Positions 51,984-59,970 of a DNA stretch of 64,000 nt are shown here, in pieces. Position 1 is the first letter of the stretch; each line of letters opens with the position of its first letter. The stretch comes from an uncultured Pontibacter sp. (GTDB lineage Bacteria; Bacteroidota; Bacteroidia; Cytophagales; Hymenobacteraceae), in NCBI RefSeq assembly GCF_947492645.1, contig NZ_CANLMZ010000001.1, positions 310,001-374,000 of the forward strand, read 5' to 3'. The translations under genes and the position numbers were made by a program. The notes under the pieces are model-generated. The model searched no databases. It worked only from the letters and a program-made list of their open reading frames with translations, and was not told where the DNA came from.

Positions 51984-52445
51984 ATGACCAGGTATTTACT
52001 TTACTTCCTGACAGGTTTTGCGCATGCCCTCGTTATCCTGATTTACAGAGGTTATATGGGTATAGAGCCAACCGTGTACTCCACAACAGCCCTTGTTAGC
52101 GGCATGGTGCTTTTTGGAGTGGTGTCTTGGTTAAAGCTGTATCTGGAGCGCATTGGCGCCATCATGGCTTTGCTATGCGTGCTGGCTATGTTTCCGTGGG
52201 CAGTTGATGCAGGCCGCAAAGTACTGGAGTATGATGCTTTCTTAAGCGGCGTTTTAATCGTTACCCAAAGTATGCTGCTGCTGCTTGCCTTAGCTACCTT
52301 TGCAACAAGTATGCGCTATGTGTTAAGCAAAGTGCCCTGGGCGCGTGGTACCTCTACGCCAGGGCCCGTGGCTAAAGTAATTCTCTCCGTTATACCCATT
52401 ACCATCATAATTATATGGCTGCTGCTGATGGGCAAAGTGCAGTAA
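51984..52445 (+). CDS. Small membrane protein, four predicted segments
   Basis: A 153-residue hydrophobic protein with four membrane segments (about 3-22, 32-50, 55-75 and 85-105) plus a fifth near 128-148. No known domain. It lies 21 bases after the NTF2-like gene and may be co-transcribed. Function unknown. Confidence 0.7.
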   Translation: MTRYLLYFLTGFAHALVILIYRGYMGIEPTVYSTTALVSGMVLFGVVSWLKLYLERIGAIMALLCVLAMFPWAVDAGRKVLEYDAFLSGVLIVTQSMLLLLALATFATSMRYVLSKVPWARGTSTPGPVAKVILSVIPITIIIIWLLLMGKVQ

Positions 52446-52465
52446 CTGTAACAGAGAAGCATAAA

Positions 52466-52502
52466 AGCAGAAGCGCCCGGCCAAAGGTCGGGCGCTTCTG
52501 CT
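52466..52502 (+). terminator. 14-bp GC-rich hairpin after the 51984 gene
   Basis: AGCAGAAGCGCCCG (52466-52479) / CGGGCGCTTCTGCT (52489-52502), loop of nine bases that begins with a G-T wobble. No long T run follows. Confidence 0.7.
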
Positions 52503-52547
52503 ATATGTCTAACTTAAAATTTGAGAGGTATACCCCTCTATATTAAT

Positions 52548-52585
52548 GAGAAAAGCCCTGCCAAAAAATGACGGGGCTTTTTCTC
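52548..52585. terminator. Bidirectional terminator-like hairpin
   Basis: GAGAAAAGCCC (52548-52558) pairs with GGGCTTTTTCTC (52574-52585), with one bulged T; T-rich on both strands through the arms. Confidence 0.75.
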
Positions 52586-52797
52586 ACCTTAAAACAAACT
52601 AAACTAATCTAAACTTTAACTAACCTTATCTTTAGTAATTAACTTCTTATCTCTAACTGCGGGCTCAGGTTTATGCTCTCCTGTGGCCACTTTTGCAGTA
52701 TAAATTTTTAGGTCTGGTAAAAAAAGTTGTCTAATAGTTGCAAGTATAAAAACTTGTCTATATATTAGCTTTCCGCAATACCGTCCCTCTCAATTCG
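52548..52797 (-). ncRNA. Candidate small RNA of about 250 nt
   Basis: Minus-strand promoter TTG-N19-TAATTTTG (52802-52809 and upstream), predicted start near 52797, and end at the hairpin GAGAAAAGCCC (52548-52558) / GGGCTTTTTCTC (52574-52585). The transcript would begin GAATTGAGAGGGACGG and contain a CAGG/CCTG hairpin and GTGGCCAC. It matches no RNA family I can name; not RNase P, tmRNA or SRP RNA by conserved motifs. Expression is inferred. Confidence 0.35.
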
Positions 52798-52801
52798 GGT
52801 G

Positions 52802-52809
52802 CAAAATTA
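52802..52809 (-). promoter_or_regulatory. Minus-strand promoter, stable-RNA-like
   Basis: On the minus strand TAATTTTG matches TAnnTTTG, with TTG 19 bases upstream, and is followed by CACCCG as in rRNA and tRNA leaders of Bacteroidota (from memory). The best promoter match I found in the window, and it points into a region without a gene. Confidence 0.55.
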
Positions 52810-53026
52810 GTAGTTTGTTTTCTTATTGCAAGCAAAGTCCGCAAATAAATTTCTGACATTTTGTAAATCAGCAAATATGTTGTTTTAACATGCTGATTTA
52901 TAAGGCAATGCATTCAAAAATAATTTTAAATTCTTTTTGAATTTACTGTTCACAGGAGCCCACTTGCAGCATTAACATAGGATATATACTACAACACCAT
53001 GTGTTATGCTGGATGCAGAAAGGCTG

Positions 53027-53081
53027 AAACTAAAAATCGAGGGCAGCAGGAAATATACCTGCTGCCCTCGATTTTTAGTTT
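53027..53081 (-). terminator. Terminator with 24-bp perfect stem after the ATP-grasp gene
   Basis: Arms 53027-53050 and 53058-53081 are perfectly complementary over 24 bases (core GAGGGCAGCAGG/CCTGCTGCCCTC) with loop AAATATA and A/T-rich ends. It lies 18 bases past the stop at 53099. Confidence 0.92.
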
Positions 53082-53098
53082 TAAACGGAATTAACTTA

Positions 53099-54148
53099 TT
53101 AAATCATCGAAACAGTTTTGTTGTCAAGTTGGGTGCCATAGGTTTTTTTGTAATGCACCTTGCGCTCCAGGGCTGCCATCAGGGGCTCAGAGAAATCTAC
53201 GCCTTCCAATTCGCTGGCATCATATAACCCGCCAGGACTAAACACATTTATCTCCATCAGCTTATCGCCTACAATATCGAGGCCCACCAGGAACATACCG
53301 TCTTGTATTAGTTTAGGCTTTACCAGCTCTACCAGGTCTAACATGGTTTGTGTTACTTTTGCTGCTTGCGTAGAGCCGCCGGCATGTAGGTTGCTTCTGA
53401 TGTCGTCTTTGCCGCTCACACGGTGTATGGCGCAATACTTCCCTTTATACTGGAGAGCCTCGCCGTTCATAACAAGCAACCGAACATCGCCCTCTGTGGC
53501 TTGCGGCAGGTACTCCTGCGCTATTACGTACCCATCGCGGCTGATAGCCTCTACAATCTGGTTGAGGTTGGTGGCATCTTCCTTCTTTACCATAAAAACG
53601 CCCGAGCCACCCGAGCCTTGCAGCGGCTTGAGTATAATATTGTTTTTTTGCTCGTTAAAGAATTCTTTTATCTCGTCTTTATCGCGGGTAATGAGGGTGC
53701 GCGGCCTTACAGCTTCCGGAAAATGCTGAAAGTACATCTTGTTTACTGCATCGGAGAGTGAAGTAGGATCATTTAGTACAATTACCCCGTGGCGCAAAGC
53801 CAGCTGGCCAAAAATAATCCCCGCGTTTTGTGCCCAGCCACGTCCTTCTGCTTCTGCAGATGGGTCGTTGCGGAGCATGAGCACGTCCAGGTCGGGGGCT
53901 GTAACACGCACTTTAGTTGCTTTGTCGCCTTGCACGGCCTCCAGGTATGTGGCACCTGATTTATACTTGCGCTTGCTGTCGGCTTGTATGGCGGTGGCAC
54001 CCATGTAACCGTCAGGGTAATAGGCCAGGTCGCCAACGCCCATCAAGTACACGTTGTGGCCGGCATTGTGCATGCGCTGTGCCAGGAAAATGGTTGAATA
54101 ATTTGCTTTCTCTGTATTTACGTCGTTTACTACGAATCCAATATTCAT
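53099..54148 (-). CDS. Glutathione-synthase-like ATP-grasp ligase
   Basis: A 349-residue ATP-grasp protein, likely forming an amide bond with ATP. It has an N-terminal pre-ATP-grasp domain (MNIGFVVNDVNTEKANYSTIFLAQRMHNAGHNVYLM), LKPLQGSGGSGVFMVKKED (ATP-binding loop, about 173-191), VIAQEYLPQATEGDVRLLVMNGEAL (about 208-232), HRVSGKDDIRSNLHAGGS and VGLDIVGDKLMEINVFSPGG (metal-binding Glu and Asn). This resembles bacterial GshB. No gamma-glutamylcysteine synthetase is in the window. It is the last gene of a minus-strand run after the QEGLA and amidohydrolase genes (40-base and 151-base gaps), so its substrate probably relates to theirs. Confidence 0.85.
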   Translation of the reverse strand: MNIGFVVNDVNTEKANYSTIFLAQRMHNAGHNVYLMGVGDLAYYPDGYMGATAIQADSKRKYKSGATYLEAVQGDKATKVRVTAPDLDVLMLRNDPSAEAEGRGWAQNAGIIFGQLALRHGVIVLNDPTSLSDAVNKMYFQHFPEAVRPRTLITRDKDEIKEFFNEQKNNIILKPLQGSGGSGVFMVKKEDATNLNQIVEAISRDGYVIAQEYLPQATEGDVRLLVMNGEALQYKGKYCAIHRVSGKDDIRSNLHAGGSTQAAKVTQTMLDLVELVKPKLIQDGMFLVGLDIVGDKLMEINVFSPGGLYDASELEGVDFSEPLMAALERKVHYKKTYGTQLDNKTVSMI

Positions 54149-54188
54149 GGGTGCTGTTGTGTGGTTTTGTTATAGATGTGGCAGAAGA

Positions 54189-56030
54189 TTACAGTAAGTT
54201 AAATACTGATATGCCTTTTTTTAGTTGTTCCAGCTTAGGCTGAACACCTGAATCGAGGAGATAGCGGGGCTTTAAGGGAACAGGCCTTAGCACATTGCGG
54301 TAAATAAGCTCTTGTACAATGGGTATGTAATCCTGCCTGATTTTACCGATTAACAATGGCTCCAGCTCTTTACCCTGTTTCAGGTACTCGAGCAGGTGCA
54401 CGAGGCCGCGCAAGTATACGGCATCTTTCGTTAGGCCGCCTCCCCGGTGCACACGCATGGTTATATCCCAGGCTGCTTCATCAGTAAAATGATGCTCGTC
54501 TTTTAACCGCCTGAAATTATCTGTAAAGCTACAGCCTTTGGTAAGGTGATACACAGCTACCACGCGGGCCGCAAGTATGCGCATGCGGTCCTGGTCCAGG
54601 CCACCAACCAGCCACTCGCTGAGTACAGCAAGCCCTTCCTGCAGCTCTTCGTAGCCGGGGCTGCCGATGTATAGCTGTTGCAGCGGCTGCGCCTTGCCGT
54701 TGTAGTAAGTAAGTATATGGGTGCCTACTTCGTGCTGTATAAGTGCCTGCGCCCTATGGCGGGGTATTTTAGCGTCGGTGCCAACATTCAGTCTTCCTTC
54801 TGATACAATCAGCCCAACAATATCATCCCGCACATCTACACCTGAATCTACTCCAGCATATTGGTTTTTAAGATAGGCAATCTCCTGCTCTGCCATAGCA
54901 GCAAACTCAGGTACAGGTATCAGCTCAATGTCTGTGTGGCGTGTAGGCGCTGGTATGGCTGCGAGTATGCCCTCTGCTACTTTTAAAAGCTGGCTATCCA
55001 CGCCGCCGTATAATTGCATGCTGCTGTACAAAAAATCGGGCGTGCTCCTGTCCGACAGCATCGTAATCATTTTGTCAAGCTCGTGGCGTTTGTCCCGGAA
55101 GAGGAAGGCGAGGGTAGGATCATCTACTTTTTCAATGGGAATGTTGTAGAGGTCGCGCTTCAGTTTATCGGTATCCACGGGCATAAGGCGGTAGTGGAAT
55201 GTTGGCGTTTTCTCAAACCCGCTTTTCCTGAACTCCTCCCAAGCCTCGTTATTGTTTACAGGTGTTACCAACAGCAGAAACCGGAACTGGTCGCTTATAC
55301 TTGTCAGTTGTTTGTCAATGCGCCAGGCAATGCGGTTAACAGCTTTCCTGCCTAATGCCTGAAAGTGGATTACCTTGCGGGAGCTCTGCACCTGCACAAA
55401 ATCGAAAATTGTTTTCTTGATGGCATCAGCGATTTTGTGCCTGAGGGTTCGCTGCAGCAGCGGGTATACGTTGCCGGTTTCCGGACTCTTGTAAACTGGC
55501 TTTAATTCCAGGCCAAGTATAAGCACAGCATGCTTTTTCAACTCTTCTTCAGGCATCAGGCAAAGCGGCTCCTGCAGCAGCCTCTCGTTAGATTCTACTT
55601 CAACAGTTGTGCGCCTGCCGCTTATTTTTATACTTTCCAGCTCATCCTGCAGCACCTTAATGGTAGCTGGCAATTGCTTTTCGGGGCCAAGCACTTTAAA
55701 GAGCGGGGCATCTTTTTCCTGGGCAGCCATCAGTTCTATTATCATAAAAGCCCCAAACTTATCGGCCATAGCTTTGGCTATGCTTTGTACAAGCGGCCGC
55801 AGCGCATTTGTGCTTTCCTGGTCTGCAATAATGTAAGAGGCAGTTGCTTTTACAAAATCAGCTGTAGCGTGATCCGGTTTGCCGGTTGGGTGCCTGAAAA
55901 GTATAAGAAAGGGCAGGGGACGGTCTACGTATACCAACCCGCCATCAGGTAGGCGGCGGTGCACTTGTTTGCCGCGCTGCAGGCTTTTTGTTATCCGCTG
56001 GATAAAACTGTTGGTTATACTTTCGGTCAT
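54189..56030 (-). CDS. QEGLA-motif protein (DUF1704/MATCAP-like metallopeptidase family)
   Basis: A 613-residue soluble protein of the family named for its QEGLA motif (LQEGLAVLSEWLVGG, 464-468). It contains HEVGTH (433-438), a HExxxH zinc site that in the animal relatives (MATCAP/KIAA0895L type) forms the active site of a tyrosine carboxypeptidase. Residues ERLNVGTDAKIPRHRAQALIQHEVGTHILTYYNG surround it. The family has also been called 'flavohemoglobin expression-modulating'. The bacterial substrate is unknown. It sits between the amidohydrolase-like and the ATP-grasp genes, with the same orientation. Confidence 0.88.
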   Translation of the reverse strand: MTESITNSFIQRITKSLQRGKQVHRRLPDGGLVYVDRPLPFLILFRHPTGKPDHATADFVKATASYIIADQESTNALRPLVQSIAKAMADKFGAFMIIELMAAQEKDAPLFKVLGPEKQLPATIKVLQDELESIKISGRRTTVEVESNERLLQEPLCLMPEEELKKHAVLILGLELKPVYKSPETGNVYPLLQRTLRHKIADAIKKTIFDFVQVQSSRKVIHFQALGRKAVNRIAWRIDKQLTSISDQFRFLLLVTPVNNNEAWEEFRKSGFEKTPTFHYRLMPVDTDKLKRDLYNIPIEKVDDPTLAFLFRDKRHELDKMITMLSDRSTPDFLYSSMQLYGGVDSQLLKVAEGILAAIPAPTRHTDIELIPVPEFAAMAEQEIAYLKNQYAGVDSGVDVRDDIVGLIVSEGRLNVGTDAKIPRHRAQALIQHEVGTHILTYYNGKAQPLQQLYIGSPGYEELQEGLAVLSEWLVGGLDQDRMRILAARVVAVYHLTKGCSFTDNFRRLKDEHHFTDEAAWDITMRVHRGGGLTKDAVYLRGLVHLLEYLKQGKELEPLLIGKIRQDYIPIVQELIYRNVLRPVPLKPRYLLDSGVQPKLEQLKKGISVFNLL

Positions 56031-56181
56031 GGTTTTTATACTTTCTGCAGCAGGCTTATATTTTCATGGAGCAGCGCACGCTGTCGCGTTTTAAGAGGGA
56101 TATACTATAGGCCATGTTCAGCTGAAGGTGATTTAAAGTAACTACAATAAGGCAAGTGCAATTTTGAGTCTGCTTAAGATT

Positions 56182-56991
56182 TTACAGCACGCTACATACA
56201 GTATGCAGAGCAGCTAAAACAGGTTGGGTTGTTTGTGCCAGCGCCTTTTTTATTTCCTGCACTTGCGCATGGTCAGGTTCGCCGGTCCACTCGTCCATGA
56301 AAAACTTCTTAAACTCAATGCTGATTACGCAGGCATTATCTCCAAAGGTGTCGTGAATCCAGCGCATAAAATGTCCGCCCTCAAACTTGATATTCTCGCG
56401 CACATCCAGTTGCCGGCCATGGTAATTGTAGCTGCTTAGGTTTTGCATGAAAGCATCTACCACAGGTGCCCACTTCTGGCGGTTCATGTTGCCGGTGCCA
56501 ATGTTTACCTCCGGGTTTTGCGCAGGGTCCGCTTCAGGACCTGCGGAGCCATCGCGTTTGTGGTTATAGCTGTGCAGGTCGTATACTACAAAGCAGCCGT
56601 GCCGCTGCTGTATCTCTTCCAGAAACAGCTTTACATCTGCGTAAAAGCTGTCGTACTGCGCCAGCGATTCTTCTGCAAACGCATCGGCAAGTTCATCTTT
56701 CCAAACGTTTAGGCCCCAGGCATCTTCTGGTTTGCGATAAATAGCCTTGTCGCGCGAGCGGTTCAGGTCCAGTTCGAAGCGGGAGTTGTGTCCTATTATA
56801 TGGTTGTCGGCTATTGCCGCCCACTGGTCCGTAAACGGGTCTTCTTCGCGCAGGCGCTCCTCGGCAGCAAGGGCAAACAGGTTGCTGATGTTGTGGCGTA
56901 CATTGTGGCCGCTGTGTATGGCAGTTGCTATTAAAGGGCTGTCGCCGCGCTTAATGGTATAGTATGCTGTGTCGGTTTTTGCTTTTGTCAT
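56182..56991 (-). CDS. N-formylglutamate amidohydrolase family protein
   Basis: A 269-residue protein from ATG at 56991 (a longer start at 57027 adds 12 residues, MLKRVHLSKHKA, with no special features). It contains IATAIHSGHNVR (about 18-29), DNHIIGHNSRFELDLNRSRDKAIY (about 62-85), VVYDLHSYNH (His ligands) and ISIEFKKFFMDEWTG, the pattern of the FGase family, which hydrolyses N-formyl-L-glutamate or other N-acyl amino acids with zinc. In the histidine pathway it would need other hut genes, none of which are here. First gene of the run with the QEGLA and ATP-grasp genes. Confidence 0.87.
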   Translation of the reverse strand: MTKAKTDTAYYTIKRGDSPLIATAIHSGHNVRHNISNLFALAAEERLREEDPFTDQWAAIADNHIIGHNSRFELDLNRSRDKAIYRKPEDAWGLNVWKDELADAFAEESLAQYDSFYADVKLFLEEIQQRHGCFVVYDLHSYNHKRDGSAGPEADPAQNPEVNIGTGNMNRQKWAPVVDAFMQNLSSYNYHGRQLDVRENIKFEGGHFMRWIHDTFGDNACVISIEFKKFFMDEWTGEPDHAQVQEIKKALAQTTQPVLAALHTVCSVL

Positions 56992-57114
56992 AGCTTTATG
57001 TTTGCTTAAATGTACCCTTTTAAGCATCTGAAGGTTATCTGCCGGTTAGTTGCCTTAATTTGTTTTGACCTTGGCTAAGGCTTGTCTATTTTTGTTTACT
57101 TTTTAGATTACCAG

Positions 57115-58704
57115 ATGCATACAGACTATACTGCCCAAACACAGGCACTTACCACCGAACAGTTAAAAACCATTTTATCAGAGTACCGCACTTACGAGCC
57201 GCAACTTGTTTTGGCGGCCATGGCAGAGCTGCAGCAGCGCGGTATAGTGATACCAAACCCAGCGCAATTGCACCAGGAACTGCTACAGGTGATAGAAGAA
57301 ATGGAGCAACCTAAAAAGAAGACTCCAGCCCAGAAGGCAAAGAACTTTCTGATGGTGTTTGTGCCGCAGCCGCAATACCAGGTTACCCCGGTTATCCTTA
57401 ATATAAACCTGTTGGTGTTTATAGTGGGGACTATACTTGGGCTTGATATCATGAACCCGGATGCTGGCCGCCTGATAGAAATGGGTGCAAACTTTGGCCC
57501 TTACACGCTTTCCGAAGAGTGGTGGCGATTGCTTACCAGTATGTTTTTGCATGGCGGTTTATTGCACCTGCTGTTTAACATGATGGCTTTGGTAAACATT
57601 GGCGCGCAGCTGGAAGCAATGGTAGGGCGTACGCAGTTTTTACTGGCTTATATACTTTGCGGCCTTGCTGGCAGCGTAACCAGCTTATGGTGGACCAGCC
57701 CCGAAATAAGCGTATCCGTGGGTGCCTCTGGCGCTATTTTCGGTTTGTTTGGCATGATGCTGATCCTGTTTGTGCTGGAGCGCCAACTAGACTGGAAGAG
57801 CAAGCGAGCCATACTCTCTAACATGGCTGTGGTGATAGGTATAAACCTGGCTTTTGGCATGCGTGCCAACATAGATAATGCCGCACACATAGGCGGACTA
57901 GTAGCGGGTATACTTTATGGCGCTGTTTTGCTGCTCCGTTCCGGGCGCTACATCACGCACAGGTATAACACTACCGGCACCGCCGTAACAGCTGCCGTTG
58001 GGGTGGCATTAATAGTCGGGTTTTTCAGTTTTATACCTTTCCAGGGGAAGGTGCGTTGGGCTTATGTGCTGGAGCAGGTAGGCAAAAAAGAAATGGTGGC
58101 CATGCAGGCTGTCGTTGCCCTGGATAAAGCCGGAGATGAATACGATGCGAAAGAGCTTTTGCCGCTAGTTAAGGAAGGAATGCAGCTTTGGGAAGAGAGC
58201 GAAGTGCTGTTGGAAAGTATGGAAGATGTGCCTGAAGAAGAACAGGGAAAATTGTCAGCGCTGCTAGATTATGTGCGCCTTCGCAAACTGTCTTACCAGA
58301 TGCTGCACGATGACCTGGAGGCGGGGCAGCCGCTCATGCACCAAAAGCAGCAGCAGATGCTAAGCGCCATCGGGAGTTATGCAAGCATGTTGCAGGAAAA
58401 CGATTTTTCTTCTTTAACAAGCCAAAAAATGACTCCTGAAGAAGAAGAGCATGCAGCTAACTTACTAACCAACAGCGAGGGTAAGGCATTAGACTCAGCA
58501 GACTTTTCTGCGATAAAAGAGCCTTTGTATGTGCTGGACGGAAAGGAACTGGGCACGGCACCTGTAGCAGAGGCCTTACCGGAAGTAAGGGCGCTTTTAC
58601 CAAGCGACATCGAGCATGTTACCTTACTTAAAGGCCCGGAAGCTGTAAAGATATACGGCGATAAAGCTGCAGGCGGCGCAGTCATTATCAACACAAAAAA
58701 GTAA
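57115..58704 (+). CDS. Rhomboid protease with C-terminal receptor-plug-like domain
   Basis: A 529-residue protein from ATG at 57115 (a TTG at 57082 would add 11 residues). After a cytoplasmic helical head there are six or seven membrane segments with ITxMFLHGGLLHLLFNMMALVNIG, VSVGASGAIFGLFGMM (catalytic Ser about 205) and NIDNAAHIGGLVAGILYG (catalytic His about 258), a true rhomboid. Residues about 310-465 are an acidic helical linker. The last 60 residues read EPLYVLDGKELG, PSDIEHVTLLKGPEAVKIYGDKAAGGAVIINTKK: the plug-like motif of TonB-dependent receptors (PLYVVDG...IESIxVLK...IYGxxGAxGVIxITTK). In Bacteroidota the same tail occurs on some M56-type receptor proteins. A fusion to rhomboid is unusual. 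Confidence 0.87.
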   Translation: MHTDYTAQTQALTTEQLKTILSEYRTYEPQLVLAAMAELQQRGIVIPNPAQLHQELLQVIEEMEQPKKKTPAQKAKNFLMVFVPQPQYQVTPVILNINLLVFIVGTILGLDIMNPDAGRLIEMGANFGPYTLSEEWWRLLTSMFLHGGLLHLLFNMMALVNIGAQLEAMVGRTQFLLAYILCGLAGSVTSLWWTSPEISVSVGASGAIFGLFGMMLILFVLERQLDWKSKRAILSNMAVVIGINLAFGMRANIDNAAHIGGLVAGILYGAVLLLRSGRYITHRYNTTGTAVTAAVGVALIVGFFSFIPFQGKVRWAYVLEQVGKKEMVAMQAVVALDKAGDEYDAKELLPLVKEGMQLWEESEVLLESMEDVPEEEQGKLSALLDYVRLRKLSYQMLHDDLEAGQPLMHQKQQQMLSAIGSYASMLQENDFSSLTSQKMTPEEEEHAANLLTNSEGKALDSADFSAIKEPLYVLDGKELGTAPVAEALPEVRALLPSDIEHVTLLKGPEAVKIYGDKAAGGAVIINTKK

Positions 58705-58739
58705 GTACCCGTAGTATAGTACTTAAGGAAAAACGAACG

Positions 58740-58934
58740 TTGGCAAGACCAGAGATACTAAATACCTGCCCGACTTGTGGCGCAACAGTACCCGAAGGAG
58801 TGCGGCAATGCCCTTCATGTGGCGAGGTGCTGCCTGTTAAAACAAAAGCCTGGTACAAAAACTTAACTCCCACAGAAATCTTTCTCCTTATACTTGGCAG
58901 TATTATGCTAATGGTTGGATTGGTGGCGCTGTAA
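58740..58934 (+). CDS. Zinc-ribbon membrane protein, small
   Basis: A 64-residue protein: zinc ribbon CPTCGATVPEGVRQCPSCGEVLP (two CxxC pairs, about 10-27), then a short basic linker and one membrane segment (TEIFLLILGSIMLMVGLVAL). Starts with TTG at 58740; no ATG is available. Zinc-ribbon plus one helix is common for small Bacteroidota membrane proteins without known function. It follows the rhomboid gene by 35 bases. Confidence 0.78.
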   Translation: MARPEILNTCPTCGATVPEGVRQCPSCGEVLPVKTKAWYKNLTPTEIFLLILGSIMLMVGLVAL

Positions 58935-59070
58935 CTTAAACATTTTGAAAAATCCAATTACAAGACTTGCATTTTTATAACAAATTATTAACTTTAGATA
59001 ACTGTAACTTTATGTTGTGGTGTGGGTATAGTTATTCTATCAAGATAGTTTGTTCTTTAAATTGACAAGC

Positions 59071-59256
59071 ATGACAAAATTCTACGATTACCTTCTTCCA
59101 ACTGTAGCAGTTTTCTTTGTTGCTGCTTTTATGCACATCATCCGTGTGCAGCATATACAGCTTAACCTTATGCTCTCGTTAATGCTTACATACATGATCG
59201 GGATGGCAGCAGGCGCAATATTCTTCACCTTAAAAGAAGAGCACATTTCCTTCTAG
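59071..59256 (+). CDS. Small membrane protein, 61 aa
   Basis: A 61-residue protein from ATG at 59071: MTKFYDYLLPTVAVFFVAAFMHIIRVQH, then LNLMLSLMLTYMIGMAAGAIFFTLKEEHISF. Two hydrophobic segments of membrane length. An in-frame TTG start at 59050 adds seven residues. No recognisable family. Confidence 0.6.
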   Translation: MTKFYDYLLPTVAVFFVAAFMHIIRVQHIQLNLMLSLMLTYMIGMAAGAIFFTLKEEHISF

Positions 59257-59408
59257 CTTTTTCAGGAGCTTATACTTTACATAACATAGGTAACCGTAAG
59301 GCTATACTTTAGTTAAGGCTCTTATCTGATAAAATTATACTACCCGCGCCCGCACAGAATCTCGGCAACGCTCGCGTAAAGCCATAAAAGGCTACAAGTA
59401 TAAAAGTA

Positions 59409-59789
59409 ATGAGAACCTTACAGCACCCCCTGTTTATAATCAGCATGCTGCTTTTCTGCCTGAACCGGGTACTAGAGTATAAGCAGCTTTTTATCTGGCC
59501 GCTGCACACCCACCTCGACGACCTGCTGTGCCTGCCCATAACCCTCACAATCGTACTTGCGGCAGAGCGTGCTTACTTTCAAAATCCATACTTTGTGCTG
59601 CCCTGGCACTACCTGCTCATTGCCGTGTTATCGTTTAGCATTGTGTTTGAGTGGCTATTACCTATGTATGCCACCAGATATACTTCAGATGTCTGGGATG
59701 TTGTGGCTTATGCAGTAGGGGCAGGTGCTTTTCATGCTTTTAGTAACCAACGCATTATGCCTGCAAACGCTGTGAAATCAAGCAATTAA
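59409..59789 (+). CDS. Membrane protein with four segments (VanZ-like outline)
   Basis: A 126-residue hydrophobic protein: LFIISMLLFCLNRVLEYKQLFIWPLHTHLDDLLCLPITLTIVLAAERAYFQN, then YLLIAVLSFSIVFEWLLPMYATRYTSDVWDVVAYAVGAGAFHAFSNQR. The H-x-H-L-D-D-L-L and the late FEWLLP-x-x-x-x-R-Y-T-x-D-x-W-D-V motif are reminiscent of VanZ-like or DUF2809-type small membrane proteins. I recall similar Bacteroidota proteins labelled 'magnesium citrate secondary transporter', probably without evidence. Function unknown. Confidence 0.68.
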   Translation: MRTLQHPLFIISMLLFCLNRVLEYKQLFIWPLHTHLDDLLCLPITLTIVLAAERAYFQNPYFVLPWHYLLIAVLSFSIVFEWLLPMYATRYTSDVWDVVAYAVGAGAFHAFSNQRIMPANAVKSSN

Positions 59790-59970
59790 TACAATTTTCT
59801 TGGCTTTAAGAGATTAATAATTAAATGTTTGTAGAGATTTGCACAATAGTTTCCAGAAAATTTTACAACCGGCAAGCAACCTTTGGTTTTATACTGCATC
59901 TTTAACTCGAAAGCAGCCTGAAACTACCAGCCGCTGCAGAACAAAACAGACAAACTAAAACGCTTATACT

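Larger units (their letters stand above)
52446..53026. other. Gene-free region with hairpins and a probable minus-strand RNA transcript
   Basis: No ORF is supported. From right to left on the minus strand there is TTG, a 19-base spacer and TAATTTTG (52802-52809), followed by GCACCCGAATTGAGAGGG, which resembles the start of a stable-RNA leader. The stretch runs to the bidirectional hairpin at 52548-52585. To the right a hairpin with arms TAAATCAGC (52864-52872) / GCTGATTTA (52892-52900) and an inner ATGTT/AACAT stem is present. A plus-strand hairpin at 52466-52502 ends the 51984 gene. Confidence 0.5.

Noticed and set aside
53099..54148. A true glutathione synthase
   Set aside because: The ATP-grasp core fits, but no gamma-glutamylcysteine synthetase is present and the neighbours suggest another substrate; I kept the general name.
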